Below the pieces are notes generated by a model. It was not told where the DNA came from. It made no database searches and saw only the letters and a list, made by a program, of their open reading frames with translations. Shown piece after piece: positions 7,957-16,293 of a stretch of DNA of 64,000 bases (positions within the stretch are counted from its first letter, which is position 1; each line of letters starts with the position of its first letter). Position numbers and translations under genes: made by a program. The stretch is taken from assembly GCA_963660485.1 (NCBI GenBank), contig CAVKYH010000001.1:62001-126000 (forward strand), read 5' to 3'. Origin of the DNA: UBA6398 sp963660485. GTDB taxonomy: Bacteria; Bacteroidota; Bacteroidia; Bacteroidales; Bacteroidaceae.

Positions 7957-9504
7957 TTATTTCTTTACCACTTTCTTCCCGTTTACAATGTAGATTCCTC
8001 GTGGCAGCAAACCGAATGGTGTTGTCAGCCTTACGCCGTCGAGCGTGTAGATGCTTTCACGTGCGGGTGTTGCGTCGTTTTTCGTGGAGGCGATTCCCAC
8101 TGGGTGTTCGGCGGGGGCTATAAGCACTTTTTTTGCAGCTTCCCCGTTTTCGTATATAGTGTAGTCGTCTCCGATAGTAGCGTTTTGCGGTGTGATTATT
8201 TCGCAGCCGTCAAGGTTCATGGACAGGAAGCCTCCGATTGCAACCCCGCTTGCCGGGGATTTCGTAATCTGCACAACGCTGTTGATTATGCTGAGATTTC
8301 CCATTCCTCCTGTTCCCCATCCGGGCTTCCCGTCTATACCGGATTCAAAACTGTCCACATCGGGGTAGCTTTCTATTATCAAGTTTACGTCTTTGAGTAT
8401 GCATTGTGTGCTTCTTGATGCGTTTATGCCGGTTGACTTCGCTCCGAGCCTTAGGGTCAGCGAGGAGTTTTTGTTAGCATTGGTTATGGTTGTGACAGTG
8501 TTGTCACATGCCAAAAAGAATACAACATCATCAGTATTAACACCAAGTATGCACTCGCCTTTCACTTTTATGGTCAGGTTGTTGGGGTTTCCAAAGTTAT
8601 CGATGATGCTGTGATTGCTGTAGTCCCATTTCAGGTTGTCGAGCGTAAGCGTGGAGGTGGCGGGGTCGAAGTAAATTCTGCCGCTCGACCCGAACTTCGT
8701 GTTCCAAAGGTTAAGGTAGGAACGGTTGAGGTCGTTTATCATCTGCCCTGCAATCTCGACATAATATCCGCTTGAAGCCTTGACTTCCCCGAACAGGTTC
8801 CAGGGAGACGTCTGTTGCAGTTCGGCCAGCCTGTCACTGGCAGTGTACAGTGTTTTCGGGTATATGGGCGTGTCGGAGTCTATATCGCTTATATCGAATG
8901 TTGTTTCGTTAATTCCTCCCTTTTCTATTTTTTCTTTCCGATATTTTCTGAATGCGACGAATTTGAGACTGCGGCACCCCCTGAACACATTCGGTCCGAT
9001 TGCATACAAATATTGGGGGAGAGTGATGCTTTCAAGCGAGGAGCAGTTTTGGAAGGCGTTGTAATAAATCCAGCGCAGACTGTCGGGCAATTGTATCTCT
9101 CTAAGGTCTGTACAGCCTTCGAAAGTGTAGGGTTGTATTTCCGTGACTTTGGAGGGAAGTTTGAGGCATTCAATACCAGTTTTGCCACGGAATGCGCCGG
9201 TGTTTATCCACCTTACCTCGTATTTCGTACCTTGGTATTCCACAACTTCAGGAAGTATTATCTTGTCGGGGTCGGCATTGTTGCCGTATGTTGTGTTTAG
9301 ACACCTGTCCAATTCCACGTAACGCTGGTATCTGTTTATAATCTCGTATCTACAAGTTGTGTTATTGTGCGTGTATTCGAAAGTAATTCCTGTGCCAAAG
9401 CCGTAGGAGGTTGCTGGGAATACTGTCGAGAAAAGAAGGACAAGCATAGCCGTGATGTTTTTTACCGACAGCGTGTTTGGGTTTAGGGTTGGGGATTTGC
9501 TCAT
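7957..9504 (-). CDS. Secreted BspA-like leucine-rich repeat protein with beta-helix-like region
   Basis: A 515-residue surface protein. After a signal peptide (ITAMLVLLFSTVFPATSYGF) come BspA/LRR_5-type repeats at about residues 85-200 (AFRGKTGIECLKLPSKVTEI, TFEGCTDLREIQLPDSL, AFQNCSSLESITLP). A Gly/Asn-rich segment follows with short beta-strand repeats that resemble a right-handed helix (LTLDNLKWDYSNHSIID, SSLTLRLGAKSTGI). It ends in a tail IYTLDGVRL..GIYIVNGKKVVKK of the kind used as a sorting or anchoring signal in Bacteroidales. The ATG at 9504 is chosen because a longer frame to 9774 adds a non-signal N-terminus and passes the promoter box at 9549-9556. Such proteins often bind host or bacterial surfaces; the ligand is unknown. 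Confidence 0.8.
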   Translation of the reverse strand: MSKSPTLNPNTLSVKNITAMLVLLFSTVFPATSYGFGTGITFEYTHNNTTCRYEIINRYQRYVELDRCLNTTYGNNADPDKIILPEVVEYQGTKYEVRWINTGAFRGKTGIECLKLPSKVTEIQPYTFEGCTDLREIQLPDSLRWIYYNAFQNCSSLESITLPQYLYAIGPNVFRGCRSLKFVAFRKYRKEKIEKGGINETTFDISDIDSDTPIYPKTLYTASDRLAELQQTSPWNLFGEVKASSGYYVEIAGQMINDLNRSYLNLWNTKFGSSGRIYFDPATSTLTLDNLKWDYSNHSIIDNFGNPNNLTIKVKGECILGVNTDDVVFFLACDNTVTTITNANKNSSLTLRLGAKSTGINASRSTQCILKDVNLIIESYPDVDSFESGIDGKPGWGTGGMGNLSIINSVVQITKSPASGVAIGGFLSMNLDGCEIITPQNATIGDDYTIYENGEAAKKVLIAPAEHPVGIASTKNDATPARESIYTLDGVRLTTPFGLLPRGIYIVNGKKVVKK

Positions 9505-9548
9505 AATAGTAATTGTTTTGTTTTGTCTTGTTGCTGTGTTATCAAACG

Positions 9549-9556
9549 CAAATATA
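9549..9556 (-). promoter_or_regulatory. -7 promoter box for the BspA-like gene
   Basis: TATATTTG on the minus strand matches TAnnTTTG, 44 bases before the chosen ATG at 9504. Confidence 0.6.
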
Positions 9557-9742
9557 TGGATTTTCCCATCCTTTTTTCCTGCTTTCTTTGTTACATTTTG
9601 CGACGTGGCATGAAGTGTAACAAATTCGTCGGGATATGACAACAAAACAAGGGGACATGACAATAAATTACAAGGCGGGTTTTTCTTGGCGAAGCGAGTT
9701 TTCCTGCTTTTGAAATGCCGTTTGCCCTTGGCTGCGGTATTC

Positions 9743-9785
9743 CAAAAAACAATCCTCGCGGCTGCAAACAGCAACCGCGAGGATT
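9743..9785 (-). terminator. Terminator of gdhA
   Basis: On the minus strand AATCCTCGCGGTTGC pairs with GCAGCCGCGAGGATT (one G-U pair) around a 5-base loop, followed by G and a run of six T. Confidence 0.9.
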
Positions 9786-9808
9786 TATTGTAAGGTCGGG
9801 TAGGGTGT

Positions 9809-11143
9809 TTAGAGAATACCCTGTGCCATCATAGCTTTTGCAACCTTCATGAAGCCGGCGATGTTTGCGCCCTTCACATAGTTGATGTATCCGTCGGGCT
9901 CTGTGCCGTATTTCACACATGCTGCGTGGATATCCTGCATAATGTCGTGGAGTTTCTTGTCCACTTCTTCGGCTGTCCAGTTGAGGCGCTCTGAATTCTG
10001 TGTCATTTCGAGGCCCGAAACCGATACGCCGCCAGCGTTTGCAGCCTTGCCCGGGGAGTATAGAATCTTTGCGTCCTGGAACACTTTGATTGCTTCGGGA
10101 GTGCTGGGCATGTTTGCGCCTTCGCTCACAGCTATCACGCCGTTTGCTACGAGTGCGCGTGCATCATCGCCGTCAATTTCGTTTTGTGTTGCAGAGGGGA
10201 GCGCAATGTCGCATTTCTCGTTCCAAGGACGTGCGCCTGCCACGTATTTCACGCCGTATTTCTCGGCATATTCGCGAATACGTCCGCGTTCCACGTTTTT
10301 GAGCTCCATGACATAGTTCCACTTCTCGCGGTCGATGCCGTCGGGATCGTAGATATAGCCGTCGGAGTCGGAGAGAGTAACAACTTTTGCTCCGAGATCG
10401 ATGAGTTTGTCAACGGTGTATTGTGCCACGTTGCCCGAGCCGCTCACGCAAACAGTCTTTCCTTTCACGTCGATGCCCTTTGTCTTGAGCATTTCGAGCA
10501 TGAAGTAAACGTTTCCGTAGCCAGTTGCTTCGGGGCGAATCAGAGAACCGCCGAATTCAAGGCCTTTGCCGGTGAATGTGCCGGTGAATTCGCGTGTGAG
10601 TTTCTTGTACATGCCGAACATGTAGCCCACTTCGCGACCGCCTACGCCTATATCGCCTGCGGGAACGTCGGTATCGGGACCGATGTTTCTCCAAAGTTCG
10701 GTGATGAATGCCTGGCAGAAACGCATGATTTCGGCATTGCTCTTTCCGCGCGGGCTGAAATCGCTACCACCTTTGGCACCGCCCATCGGCAATGTGGTGA
10801 GGGAGTTCTTGAATGTCTGTTCGAATGCAAGGAATTTGAGGATTCCGAGATTTACTGAGGAGTGGAAACGAATACCGCCTTTGTAGGGGCCGATAGCGTT
10901 GTTGTGCTGCACACGGTAGCCGTTGTTAACCTGCACGTTGCCCTTGTCGTCTACCCATGTTACGCGGAACTGAATCACGCGATCGGGAACGCAGAGGCGC
11001 TCTATGAGATTGGTTTTTTCAAATTCGGGGTGCTGGTTATACACTTCCTCAATAGTGGGAAGAACCTGCGAAACGGCCTGAATATATTCGGGCTGACCCG
11101 GATAGCGGCGTTTCAGATTTTCGATTACTTCGTTTGATTTCAT
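9809..11143 (-). CDS. gdhA: NADP-type glutamate dehydrogenase
   Basis: GdhA makes glutamate from 2-oxoglutarate and ammonia, the main route of ammonium assimilation in gut Bacteroidales. At 444 residues it is the small hexameric form. Visible blocks are the substrate-binding GGIRFHSSVNLGILKFLAFE, the catalytic-lysine loop PMGGAKGGSDFSPRGKS, and the Rossmann motif VSGSGNVAQYT for the cofactor. EGANMPSTPEA lies near the C-terminus. Cofactor choice is inferred from similarity to the NADP-type enzymes. It stands alone, with a promoter at 11184-11191 and a strong terminator. Confidence 0.96.
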   Translation of the reverse strand: MKSNEVIENLKRRYPGQPEYIQAVSQVLPTIEEVYNQHPEFEKTNLIERLCVPDRVIQFRVTWVDDKGNVQVNNGYRVQHNNAIGPYKGGIRFHSSVNLGILKFLAFEQTFKNSLTTLPMGGAKGGSDFSPRGKSNAEIMRFCQAFITELWRNIGPDTDVPAGDIGVGGREVGYMFGMYKKLTREFTGTFTGKGLEFGGSLIRPEATGYGNVYFMLEMLKTKGIDVKGKTVCVSGSGNVAQYTVDKLIDLGAKVVTLSDSDGYIYDPDGIDREKWNYVMELKNVERGRIREYAEKYGVKYVAGARPWNEKCDIALPSATQNEIDGDDARALVANGVIAVSEGANMPSTPEAIKVFQDAKILYSPGKAANAGGVSVSGLEMTQNSERLNWTAEEVDKKLHDIMQDIHAACVKYGTEPDGYINYVKGANIAGFMKVAKAMMAQGIL

Positions 11144-11183
11144 TTAAAATTACTCTGTGGGTTAATACTTCTTTATCGTAATG

Positions 11184-11191
11184 CAAATATA
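11184..11191 (-). promoter_or_regulatory. -7 promoter box for gdhA
   Basis: TATATTTG on the minus strand, 40 bases before the gdhA ATG, fits TAnnTTTG. The rest of 11192-11400 holds no gene that I can support. Confidence 0.6.
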
Positions 11192-11400
11192 CAAAAAGTT
11201 TGTTTGATAGCCATATTCCTGAAAAATAAATGTTTTTGATGTTGAAAAATGAACAAACGTTCAAAGTTTGCTTTGATTTGAGCTCGTTTGGGCGTTTTGC
11301 GCTTTGCATTTTGTCAATACGGACGGAGAAACTGTTTCGCGGCTTGTTTTGCGTGGGATATAGTAGGGGATTTTTTATGCGTAGGATATCGAAAAAAATC

Positions 11401-11484
11401 CAAGGCATCTAATTTAAACTAGATGCCTTGGAATTTAAATTATGTCTGACATCGTTTTAACGATATCAGACATCGTAAAAACGG
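11401..11484. repeat. Palindromic repeat copy 3
   Basis: It begins with CCAAGGCATCTAATTT-type arms that pair with AAACTAGATGCCTTGG. A TTTAAA linker and two class-2 units (TATGTCTGACATCG and GATATCAGACATCG) face each other across a GTTTTAAC centre. An A-tract lies just outside the left arm, so on the minus strand the stem is followed by T. It lies between gdhA and the glycosidase gene. Confidence 0.85.
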
Positions 11485-11554
11485 CATTAGGACAACAAAA
11501 AAAATGCGCCGCATCAGAGGTATGCGGCGCACTATGTAAATAGACTGTAACTGC

Positions 11555-13939
11555 TTATTTATGAAGCGTAAGCGTCTTTTGCTTGAACGGAATTGGGTAG
11601 GTGTTCAACCAAATTTGCGGTTTGAGTTCCGAAGTGTCAAACGAGAAGGCGTAGGCCTCTATGGTTTTGCCTTTCATGTCGGGGGTGAGCGGAACATAAT
11701 AGGTGTAGTTTTTGTTTACAGACTGCACGCGGAATTCCCAAGTGTTGGCTGTGAACGAAGGTGCGCGGTCGGGGCAGCCCACATACTTTCCGTCAACTTT
11801 AATACCTGCCCATGCGCCTTCTTTGCCGCATTCCCCGTTGATGGCAATGCACAAATAGGCTTTTTCGGGTATTTCGTCGAGTGTGAACGAACTGCTCCAG
11901 GCGTGTTTTGCACCATTATAGTTGCGGAATAGATTTGACGCGCGCCAATTGCTGCGGTCAACCGGTTTTCCGCCAACGCTTGCCGCTACTTCGGAAACGC
12001 GCAACGGTGTGCGGTCGAGCTTCATGTATCTGAACTTGCCCGCTTTTGACACGTCGATTTCGGCATGTGGACCTACATAAAACGGTATTGATTTCCAGTT
12101 TACCAAGTCGGCCGAAACGTTGAGCCGTGCTCCTTCTTCCGATTTATATGGCGTGATGGAATATTCGTCGGGGCAGTCGATTGTGATTTGGTCGAGTGCC
12201 AGTTCTTCGCCCATGTCAACCATGAATGCGGTAGAGCCGTCGGACGAATGGTCGTTCCATCTCACCGCCACCGAGAAAGCCGTGGATTTGTCGCCGTCAA
12301 ACAAATATTTGTCCCATATTTCGCGCTCCCTGAATACCTTTTGATTGAAAAAAGCATCGCGGGCGGCTTTCACCTGCGGTATCTTGGTTTCACCAGAACG
12401 CTCCAACGAGCGCACTTCAAGCGCATTGTTGTCGGCGGCATAGCATGTGGCATAATATATAGCAGACGCATCGTTGGGAATTTCGCACTGCTGCATGTCG
12501 GATATATGGCGGAAATACGGCAAGGTGAGCTTCTCGCCCGGGAATTTCACGGTTACGGAGTTTCCTTTTGCCGCGCCAACGCTCTTGCCGTCGATGTCCG
12601 ACGATTTGTAGGCCACGTCGCCGCGCTCAACTTTCATCTTGTAGCTCATTCCCGGCATGCCAAGCAATTTCACTGTGGGATTGCCGCTATAATCGTTCAC
12701 TATATTATAAGGAATACCGCTCAAGGCAATTTTGTCTTTCTCCTTGACATTCGTAACCTTCACGAGGGCAGAACGGAACGGCTGCACTTCTACATCGATA
12801 GTGCTTCCGTAGGCATGGTTTCCCATGTCGAAAATATAAGGGTGGTAAAGACGCACCTTAACCTTGCTGTTGTTCGATTCGAGTCCTATTTCATTGCCGA
12901 GGTTTATGTGATAGGTTACAGGATTCCAGGTAAGGTTTCGCAGCGTAAGGAAGCGCGTGTTTCCGTCGCCGCGCGAAAGAGCCTCAGGTCCGTATTTGTC
13001 TTCCGGCAACTTTATCCCGTTTACAAGAATGTCGCGATATTGGCGGTGGAGATTGAAGAAAAATGCCAGTTGTGGGAATTCGTCGTCGCGCAGAAGCCAC
13101 GGATTGCCATAAAGTTCGGGAGCCAAAATAAGTTCGCGCCCGAAAGCCTGCAAAACAATGTCGTCCTCCCAATAATCAAGGCACGAAGACAAACATACGC
13201 CGTGATCCTCTGTCAGACGGTTGAGATTGTCGGGCGTTTGTCGGCTTATGGCCTCTCCGCGATGGTGCGGCGCTGTCATACTGTTGGTCATAAGCACGTC
13301 GATATACGTTTCAGCCCCTCCGAAAAGGAACGTCGTGGAATGTTTTGTGCCCGGACCGAGATTTAAGCGGTGGTTGAGCAGAATGAAATCGGGCGAAGTT
13401 TTGCGGATACGCGTCATCATCTTGTCGAAATAGTCGTATTTCGTGTCGCGAAGCTGACCACAAACCCCATCCATCTTGAACAGTCCGAAATTATACTTCT
13501 CCACAAGCTCCGACATCATGTTGATTCTTTTATTGGCTTCTTCTTCGGTATCGCCGAAGCCGTCAGGACCGCACCACACGCCAAGACGCGCCCCTATGCT
13601 TGCGGCACTTTTTGCCACAGCATCGAAACCGTTTGGAAAATGTCTCTTGAAGCGCGCATCATAAGTGTTCCCGTAAATATTCGCTCCGTCTATCGCGCCT
13701 GCATCAAAGGCATAAATGTCGATTTTCATGCCGTAGGTGTTTTGCAGCCAGCGGAAGAAATCAAGATTTATCAGAGTCTGTTTTTCGTTTGCGCCTTCGT
13801 TGGTATTGTTAATCCAAGAAAAATATTCCGCTCTTGAAGGCGACGTTTGCGTTATCACACCCGCTTTTTCCTGGGCGTGTATGCTACCGGTTGCCAAAAG
13901 CAACGAAATTAAAAAGGAAAGTTTTTTTGTTTTTATCAT
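11555..13939 (-). CDS. Secreted glycoside hydrolase, clan GH-D-like (alpha-galactosidase-type)
   Basis: A 794-residue exported enzyme with a signal peptide (LSFLISLLLATGSIHA). The N-terminal half looks like a TIM-barrel of clan GH-D. It has GNTYDARFKRHFPNGFDAV, then RLGVWCGPDGFGD, then the KxD motif in FGLFKMDGVCG near residue 155, where the Asp is the expected nucleophile. SCLDYWEDD lies further on. A middle beta-rich region and a C-terminal half with a discoidin-like domain (TAFMVDMGEELALDQITIDC, about residues 560-680) follow, and a final beta-sandwich ends the protein. The substrate is probably an alpha-galactoside or related sugar of host or plant glycans, but the family assignment is by motif only. 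Its promoter is unclear: a terminator hairpin lies only 20 bases upstream. Confidence 0.75.
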   Translation of the reverse strand: MIKTKKLSFLISLLLATGSIHAQEKAGVITQTSPSRAEYFSWINNTNEGANEKQTLINLDFFRWLQNTYGMKIDIYAFDAGAIDGANIYGNTYDARFKRHFPNGFDAVAKSAASIGARLGVWCGPDGFGDTEEEANKRINMMSELVEKYNFGLFKMDGVCGQLRDTKYDYFDKMMTRIRKTSPDFILLNHRLNLGPGTKHSTTFLFGGAETYIDVLMTNSMTAPHHRGEAISRQTPDNLNRLTEDHGVCLSSCLDYWEDDIVLQAFGRELILAPELYGNPWLLRDDEFPQLAFFFNLHRQYRDILVNGIKLPEDKYGPEALSRGDGNTRFLTLRNLTWNPVTYHINLGNEIGLESNNSKVKVRLYHPYIFDMGNHAYGSTIDVEVQPFRSALVKVTNVKEKDKIALSGIPYNIVNDYSGNPTVKLLGMPGMSYKMKVERGDVAYKSSDIDGKSVGAAKGNSVTVKFPGEKLTLPYFRHISDMQQCEIPNDASAIYYATCYAADNNALEVRSLERSGETKIPQVKAARDAFFNQKVFREREIWDKYLFDGDKSTAFSVAVRWNDHSSDGSTAFMVDMGEELALDQITIDCPDEYSITPYKSEEGARLNVSADLVNWKSIPFYVGPHAEIDVSKAGKFRYMKLDRTPLRVSEVAASVGGKPVDRSNWRASNLFRNYNGAKHAWSSSFTLDEIPEKAYLCIAINGECGKEGAWAGIKVDGKYVGCPDRAPSFTANTWEFRVQSVNKNYTYYVPLTPDMKGKTIEAYAFSFDTSELKPQIWLNTYPIPFKQKTLTLHK

Positions 13940-13959
13940 GGCGATAGGATTTTAAAGAA

Positions 13960-13989
13960 CCAAGGCGCGGAAGAAATTCCGCGCCTTGG
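13960..13989 (-). terminator. Terminator of the serC-serA-DUF1015 operon
   Basis: CCAAGGCGCGGAA pairs perfectly with TTCCGCGCCTTGG (13 bp, 4-base loop), 29 bases after the DUF1015 stop. The following minus-strand sequence is T-rich (TTCTTTAAAA). The glycosidase gene begins 20 bases beyond it and may depend on read-through. Confidence 0.8.
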
Positions 13990-14018
13990 TGTTTGTTTTA
14001 TAAATGTTTTGCGCGAAA

Positions 14019-15266
14019 TCAGTCGAGTTTATGAACAACCAATCCGCTGCGAAGTTTCGGCTCAAACCATGTAGCTTTTGGCGGCATTATCTTTCCGCTG
14101 TCGGCAATGGATATGATTTGATCCATAGACACAGGGTAGAGCGCAAGAGCCGCGGTCATTTCACCAGAATCCACTCTGCGGCGCAATTCGTCCAGACCTC
14201 GTAATCCCCCCACGAAATCTATTCTGTCGGAAGAACGCAGGTCTTTTATACCAAGTATCTTGTCGAGAATAAGACGTGAGGAAATGTCTACGTCCAAAAC
14301 GCCTATGGGATCATCTTCGTCAAACGTGCCGTCTTTTGTGTCAAGTGCGTACCAGTTTCCGCAAAGGTAAAGCGAAAATTCATGGTGTCGGGTGGGGCGG
14401 AAATTCTCTTTGCCTTTTTCGATAATCACGAAATCATCGGTGAGAGCGTTTAGGAATTGGCGCGGAGTAAGTCCGTTCAAATCCTTAATCACACGGTTGT
14501 AATCGAGTATCGTAAGTTGGTTGGCCGGGAAGCACACTGCCATGAAATAATTGTACTCTTCTTTTCCAGTCCGTTGGGGATCGTTTTTCGCTTTTTCGGC
14601 ACCTACAAGCGCTGCAGCCGCAGAACGATGATGTCCGTCGGCAATGTAGAGCGCTGGCATCTGAGCAAAACGCGACGTGATCAGTTCCTTGTCTTTCTCG
14701 TCTGCGATAATCCAGAATTTATGTCCGAATCCGTCAATCGGAGCTATGAAATCGTACACCGGAACTTGCGCAGCGTAGCGTTCGATAAGGTTGTTGAGCT
14801 CCTCGTCGTCGGGGTAGGCAAGAAATACCGGCTCCATATTCGCATTTGTCGTGCGAACGTGTTTCATACGGTCCTCTTCCTTGTCTTTGCGGGTGAGTTC
14901 GTGGCGTTTGATTACACCGTTCATGTAATCTTCTACAGCAGCGCATACAACAATTCCGAACTGGGTTTTTCCGTTCATGGTCTGAGCGTAAAGATAATAG
15001 TTGTCGTTTGCGTCCTGAACCAGCCAGCCTTTTTCCTGAAACTTTGCGAATTGTTCCTTTGCGCTTTCGTACACTCGCGGATCGTATTCGCTCGTTCCTT
15101 CCGGGAAATTTATTTCCGGTTTTATGATATGGTATAGCGACATTTCGTTGTCGCCGGCTTCTTGTCGCGCTTCTTCCGAATTGAGAACGTCGTAGGGACG
15201 GCTTTCTACGTTCTCAACAAGATTCGTAGGCGGACGCAAGCCGCGAAATGGCTTTACAATTGCCAT
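14019..15266 (-). CDS. DUF1015 family protein
   Basis: A 415-residue cytosolic protein of the DUF1015 family, here as usual beside serA and serC. Recognisable blocks are the N-terminal FRGLRPPTNLVENVESRPYDVL, then ADGHHRSAAAALVGAEK at about residues 205-225, and VGGLRGLDELRRRVDSGEM near the C-terminus. The HHRSAAA segment resembles the ParB/sulfiredoxin-like nucleotide-binding fold, and some archaeal relatives phosphorylate free serine. A role in serine metabolism therefore fits the neighbourhood, but it is an inference. It starts 24 bases after the serA stop and is the last gene of the operon. Confidence 0.88.
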   Translation of the reverse strand: MAIVKPFRGLRPPTNLVENVESRPYDVLNSEEARQEAGDNEMSLYHIIKPEINFPEGTSEYDPRVYESAKEQFAKFQEKGWLVQDANDNYYLYAQTMNGKTQFGIVVCAAVEDYMNGVIKRHELTRKDKEEDRMKHVRTTNANMEPVFLAYPDDEELNNLIERYAAQVPVYDFIAPIDGFGHKFWIIADEKDKELITSRFAQMPALYIADGHHRSAAAALVGAEKAKNDPQRTGKEEYNYFMAVCFPANQLTILDYNRVIKDLNGLTPRQFLNALTDDFVIIEKGKENFRPTRHHEFSLYLCGNWYALDTKDGTFDEDDPIGVLDVDISSRLILDKILGIKDLRSSDRIDFVGGLRGLDELRRRVDSGEMTAALALYPVSMDQIISIADSGKIMPPKATWFEPKLRSGLVVHKLD

Positions 15267-15290
15267 AGATCTGTGATGTTTTTGTTTACC

Positions 15291-16211
15291 TTATTTGTTT
15301 ACCTGAAATTTGGTTATCCCGTCTTTAAGGAAACCAACGATTTGATTTGCAGCTGCGATGCCGGCGTTGATATTTGCTTCTTGAGTTTGTGCCCCCATCT
15401 TCTTGGGAGTTGCAAAATATCTTCCGGGGAATTTCTCTGCGTATTCGGCAGCGCGGTCGGGAGCTATGTCGGCAATATACTTCAAGTCTTCACGCTCTGT
15501 AAGTGCCTGGAGCAATCCTTCTTCGTCAATTACTTCCTTGCGGGCGGTGTTTACAAGAATTCCGTTCTTGGGAAGTTTTGTTACTACGTCGTAGTTAATA
15601 CTGTTGCGCGTCTCGTTTGTTGCAGGAATGTGCAAACTTACGATGTCGCACTTCTCAAAAAGTTCATCGCTCGACGCAACCGGAACAACGCCTGCTTCTT
15701 CTATAGCCTTTGCGGGGCAGAAAGCATCGTATGCGTAAACGTCCATATCAAAACCTTTTGCGATGCGTGCTACATTGCGTCCCACGTTGCCGAAAGCGAG
15801 AATGCCGAGTTTTTTGCCTTTAAGCTCTGTTCCTGTTTTGCCATTGTAGAAATTTCGTACGGCAAACACGAGCATACCGAGCACAAGCTCTGCCACGGCG
15901 TTGGAGTTTTGTCCGGGAGTATTCATTACAACCACGTTGTGTTTGGTAGCGGCTGCAAGGTCTACGTTGTCGTATCCTGCTCCTGCGCGAACAACTATCT
16001 TGAGTTGCTTTGCTGCTTCAAAAACTTCGTTGTCCACTTTGTCGCTGCGGATAATCAGAGCGTCTGCATCTGCCACGGCATCGAGAAATTGCTTCTTGTC
16101 GGTATATTTTTCCAGGAGTGCGAGTTCGTATCCTGCTCCTTCTATTTCTTTGCGAATACCCTCAACTGCGGCAGCGGCGAAAGGTTTTTCTGTTGCTATT
16201 AATACTTTCAT
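15291..16211 (-). CDS. serA: D-3-phosphoglycerate dehydrogenase, short form without ACT domain
   Basis: It oxidises 3-phosphoglycerate to 3-phosphohydroxypyruvate, the first step of serine synthesis. At 306 residues it has the substrate and NAD domains but lacks the C-terminal regulatory ACT domain, so serine feedback of the E. coli kind is not expected. Motifs are RAGAGYDNVDL, the Rossmann loop GILAFGNVGRNVARIA, HIPATNETRNSI, and NTARKEVIDEEGL. GAQTQEANINAG near the end includes the region where the catalytic His lies in relatives. The usual catalytic His position reads as Gln here (KKMGAQTQEA), as in other short forms. It is the middle gene of serC-serA-DUF1015. Confidence 0.9.
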   Translation of the reverse strand: MKVLIATEKPFAAAAVEGIRKEIEGAGYELALLEKYTDKKQFLDAVADADALIIRSDKVDNEVFEAAKQLKIVVRAGAGYDNVDLAAATKHNVVVMNTPGQNSNAVAELVLGMLVFAVRNFYNGKTGTELKGKKLGILAFGNVGRNVARIAKGFDMDVYAYDAFCPAKAIEEAGVVPVASSDELFEKCDIVSLHIPATNETRNSINYDVVTKLPKNGILVNTARKEVIDEEGLLQALTEREDLKYIADIAPDRAAEYAEKFPGRYFATPKKMGAQTQEANINAGIAAANQIVGFLKDGITKFQVNK

Positions 16212-16233
16212 GATTTCTGTTCTTTTATAAAAC

Positions 16234-16280
16234 TAAAACAGGTTGGAAACCCATTGTGGTGCAATTGGGTGTCCAACCTG
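16234..16280 (-). terminator. Attenuator-like hairpin between serC and serA
   Basis: On the minus strand CAGGTTGGACACCCA pairs with TGGGTTTCCAACCTG (15 bp, one mismatch) around an 11-base loop and is followed by TTTTAGTTTT. It sits in the 82-base gap after serC, so part of the transcript may end here and lower serA and DUF1015 expression relative to serC. Confidence 0.7.
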
Positions 16281-16293
16281 TGGTGTTGCATTA

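Noticed and set aside
8815..9300. Long plus-strand open frames opposite the BspA-like gene
   Set aside because: They mirror the minus-strand coding frame and show no domain pattern, as do similar antisense frames opposite gdhA, serA, the glycosidase and the Asn-rich gene.
9505..9774. Longer start for the BspA-like protein
   Set aside because: The added part has no signal peptide and covers the promoter box and gene-free DNA.
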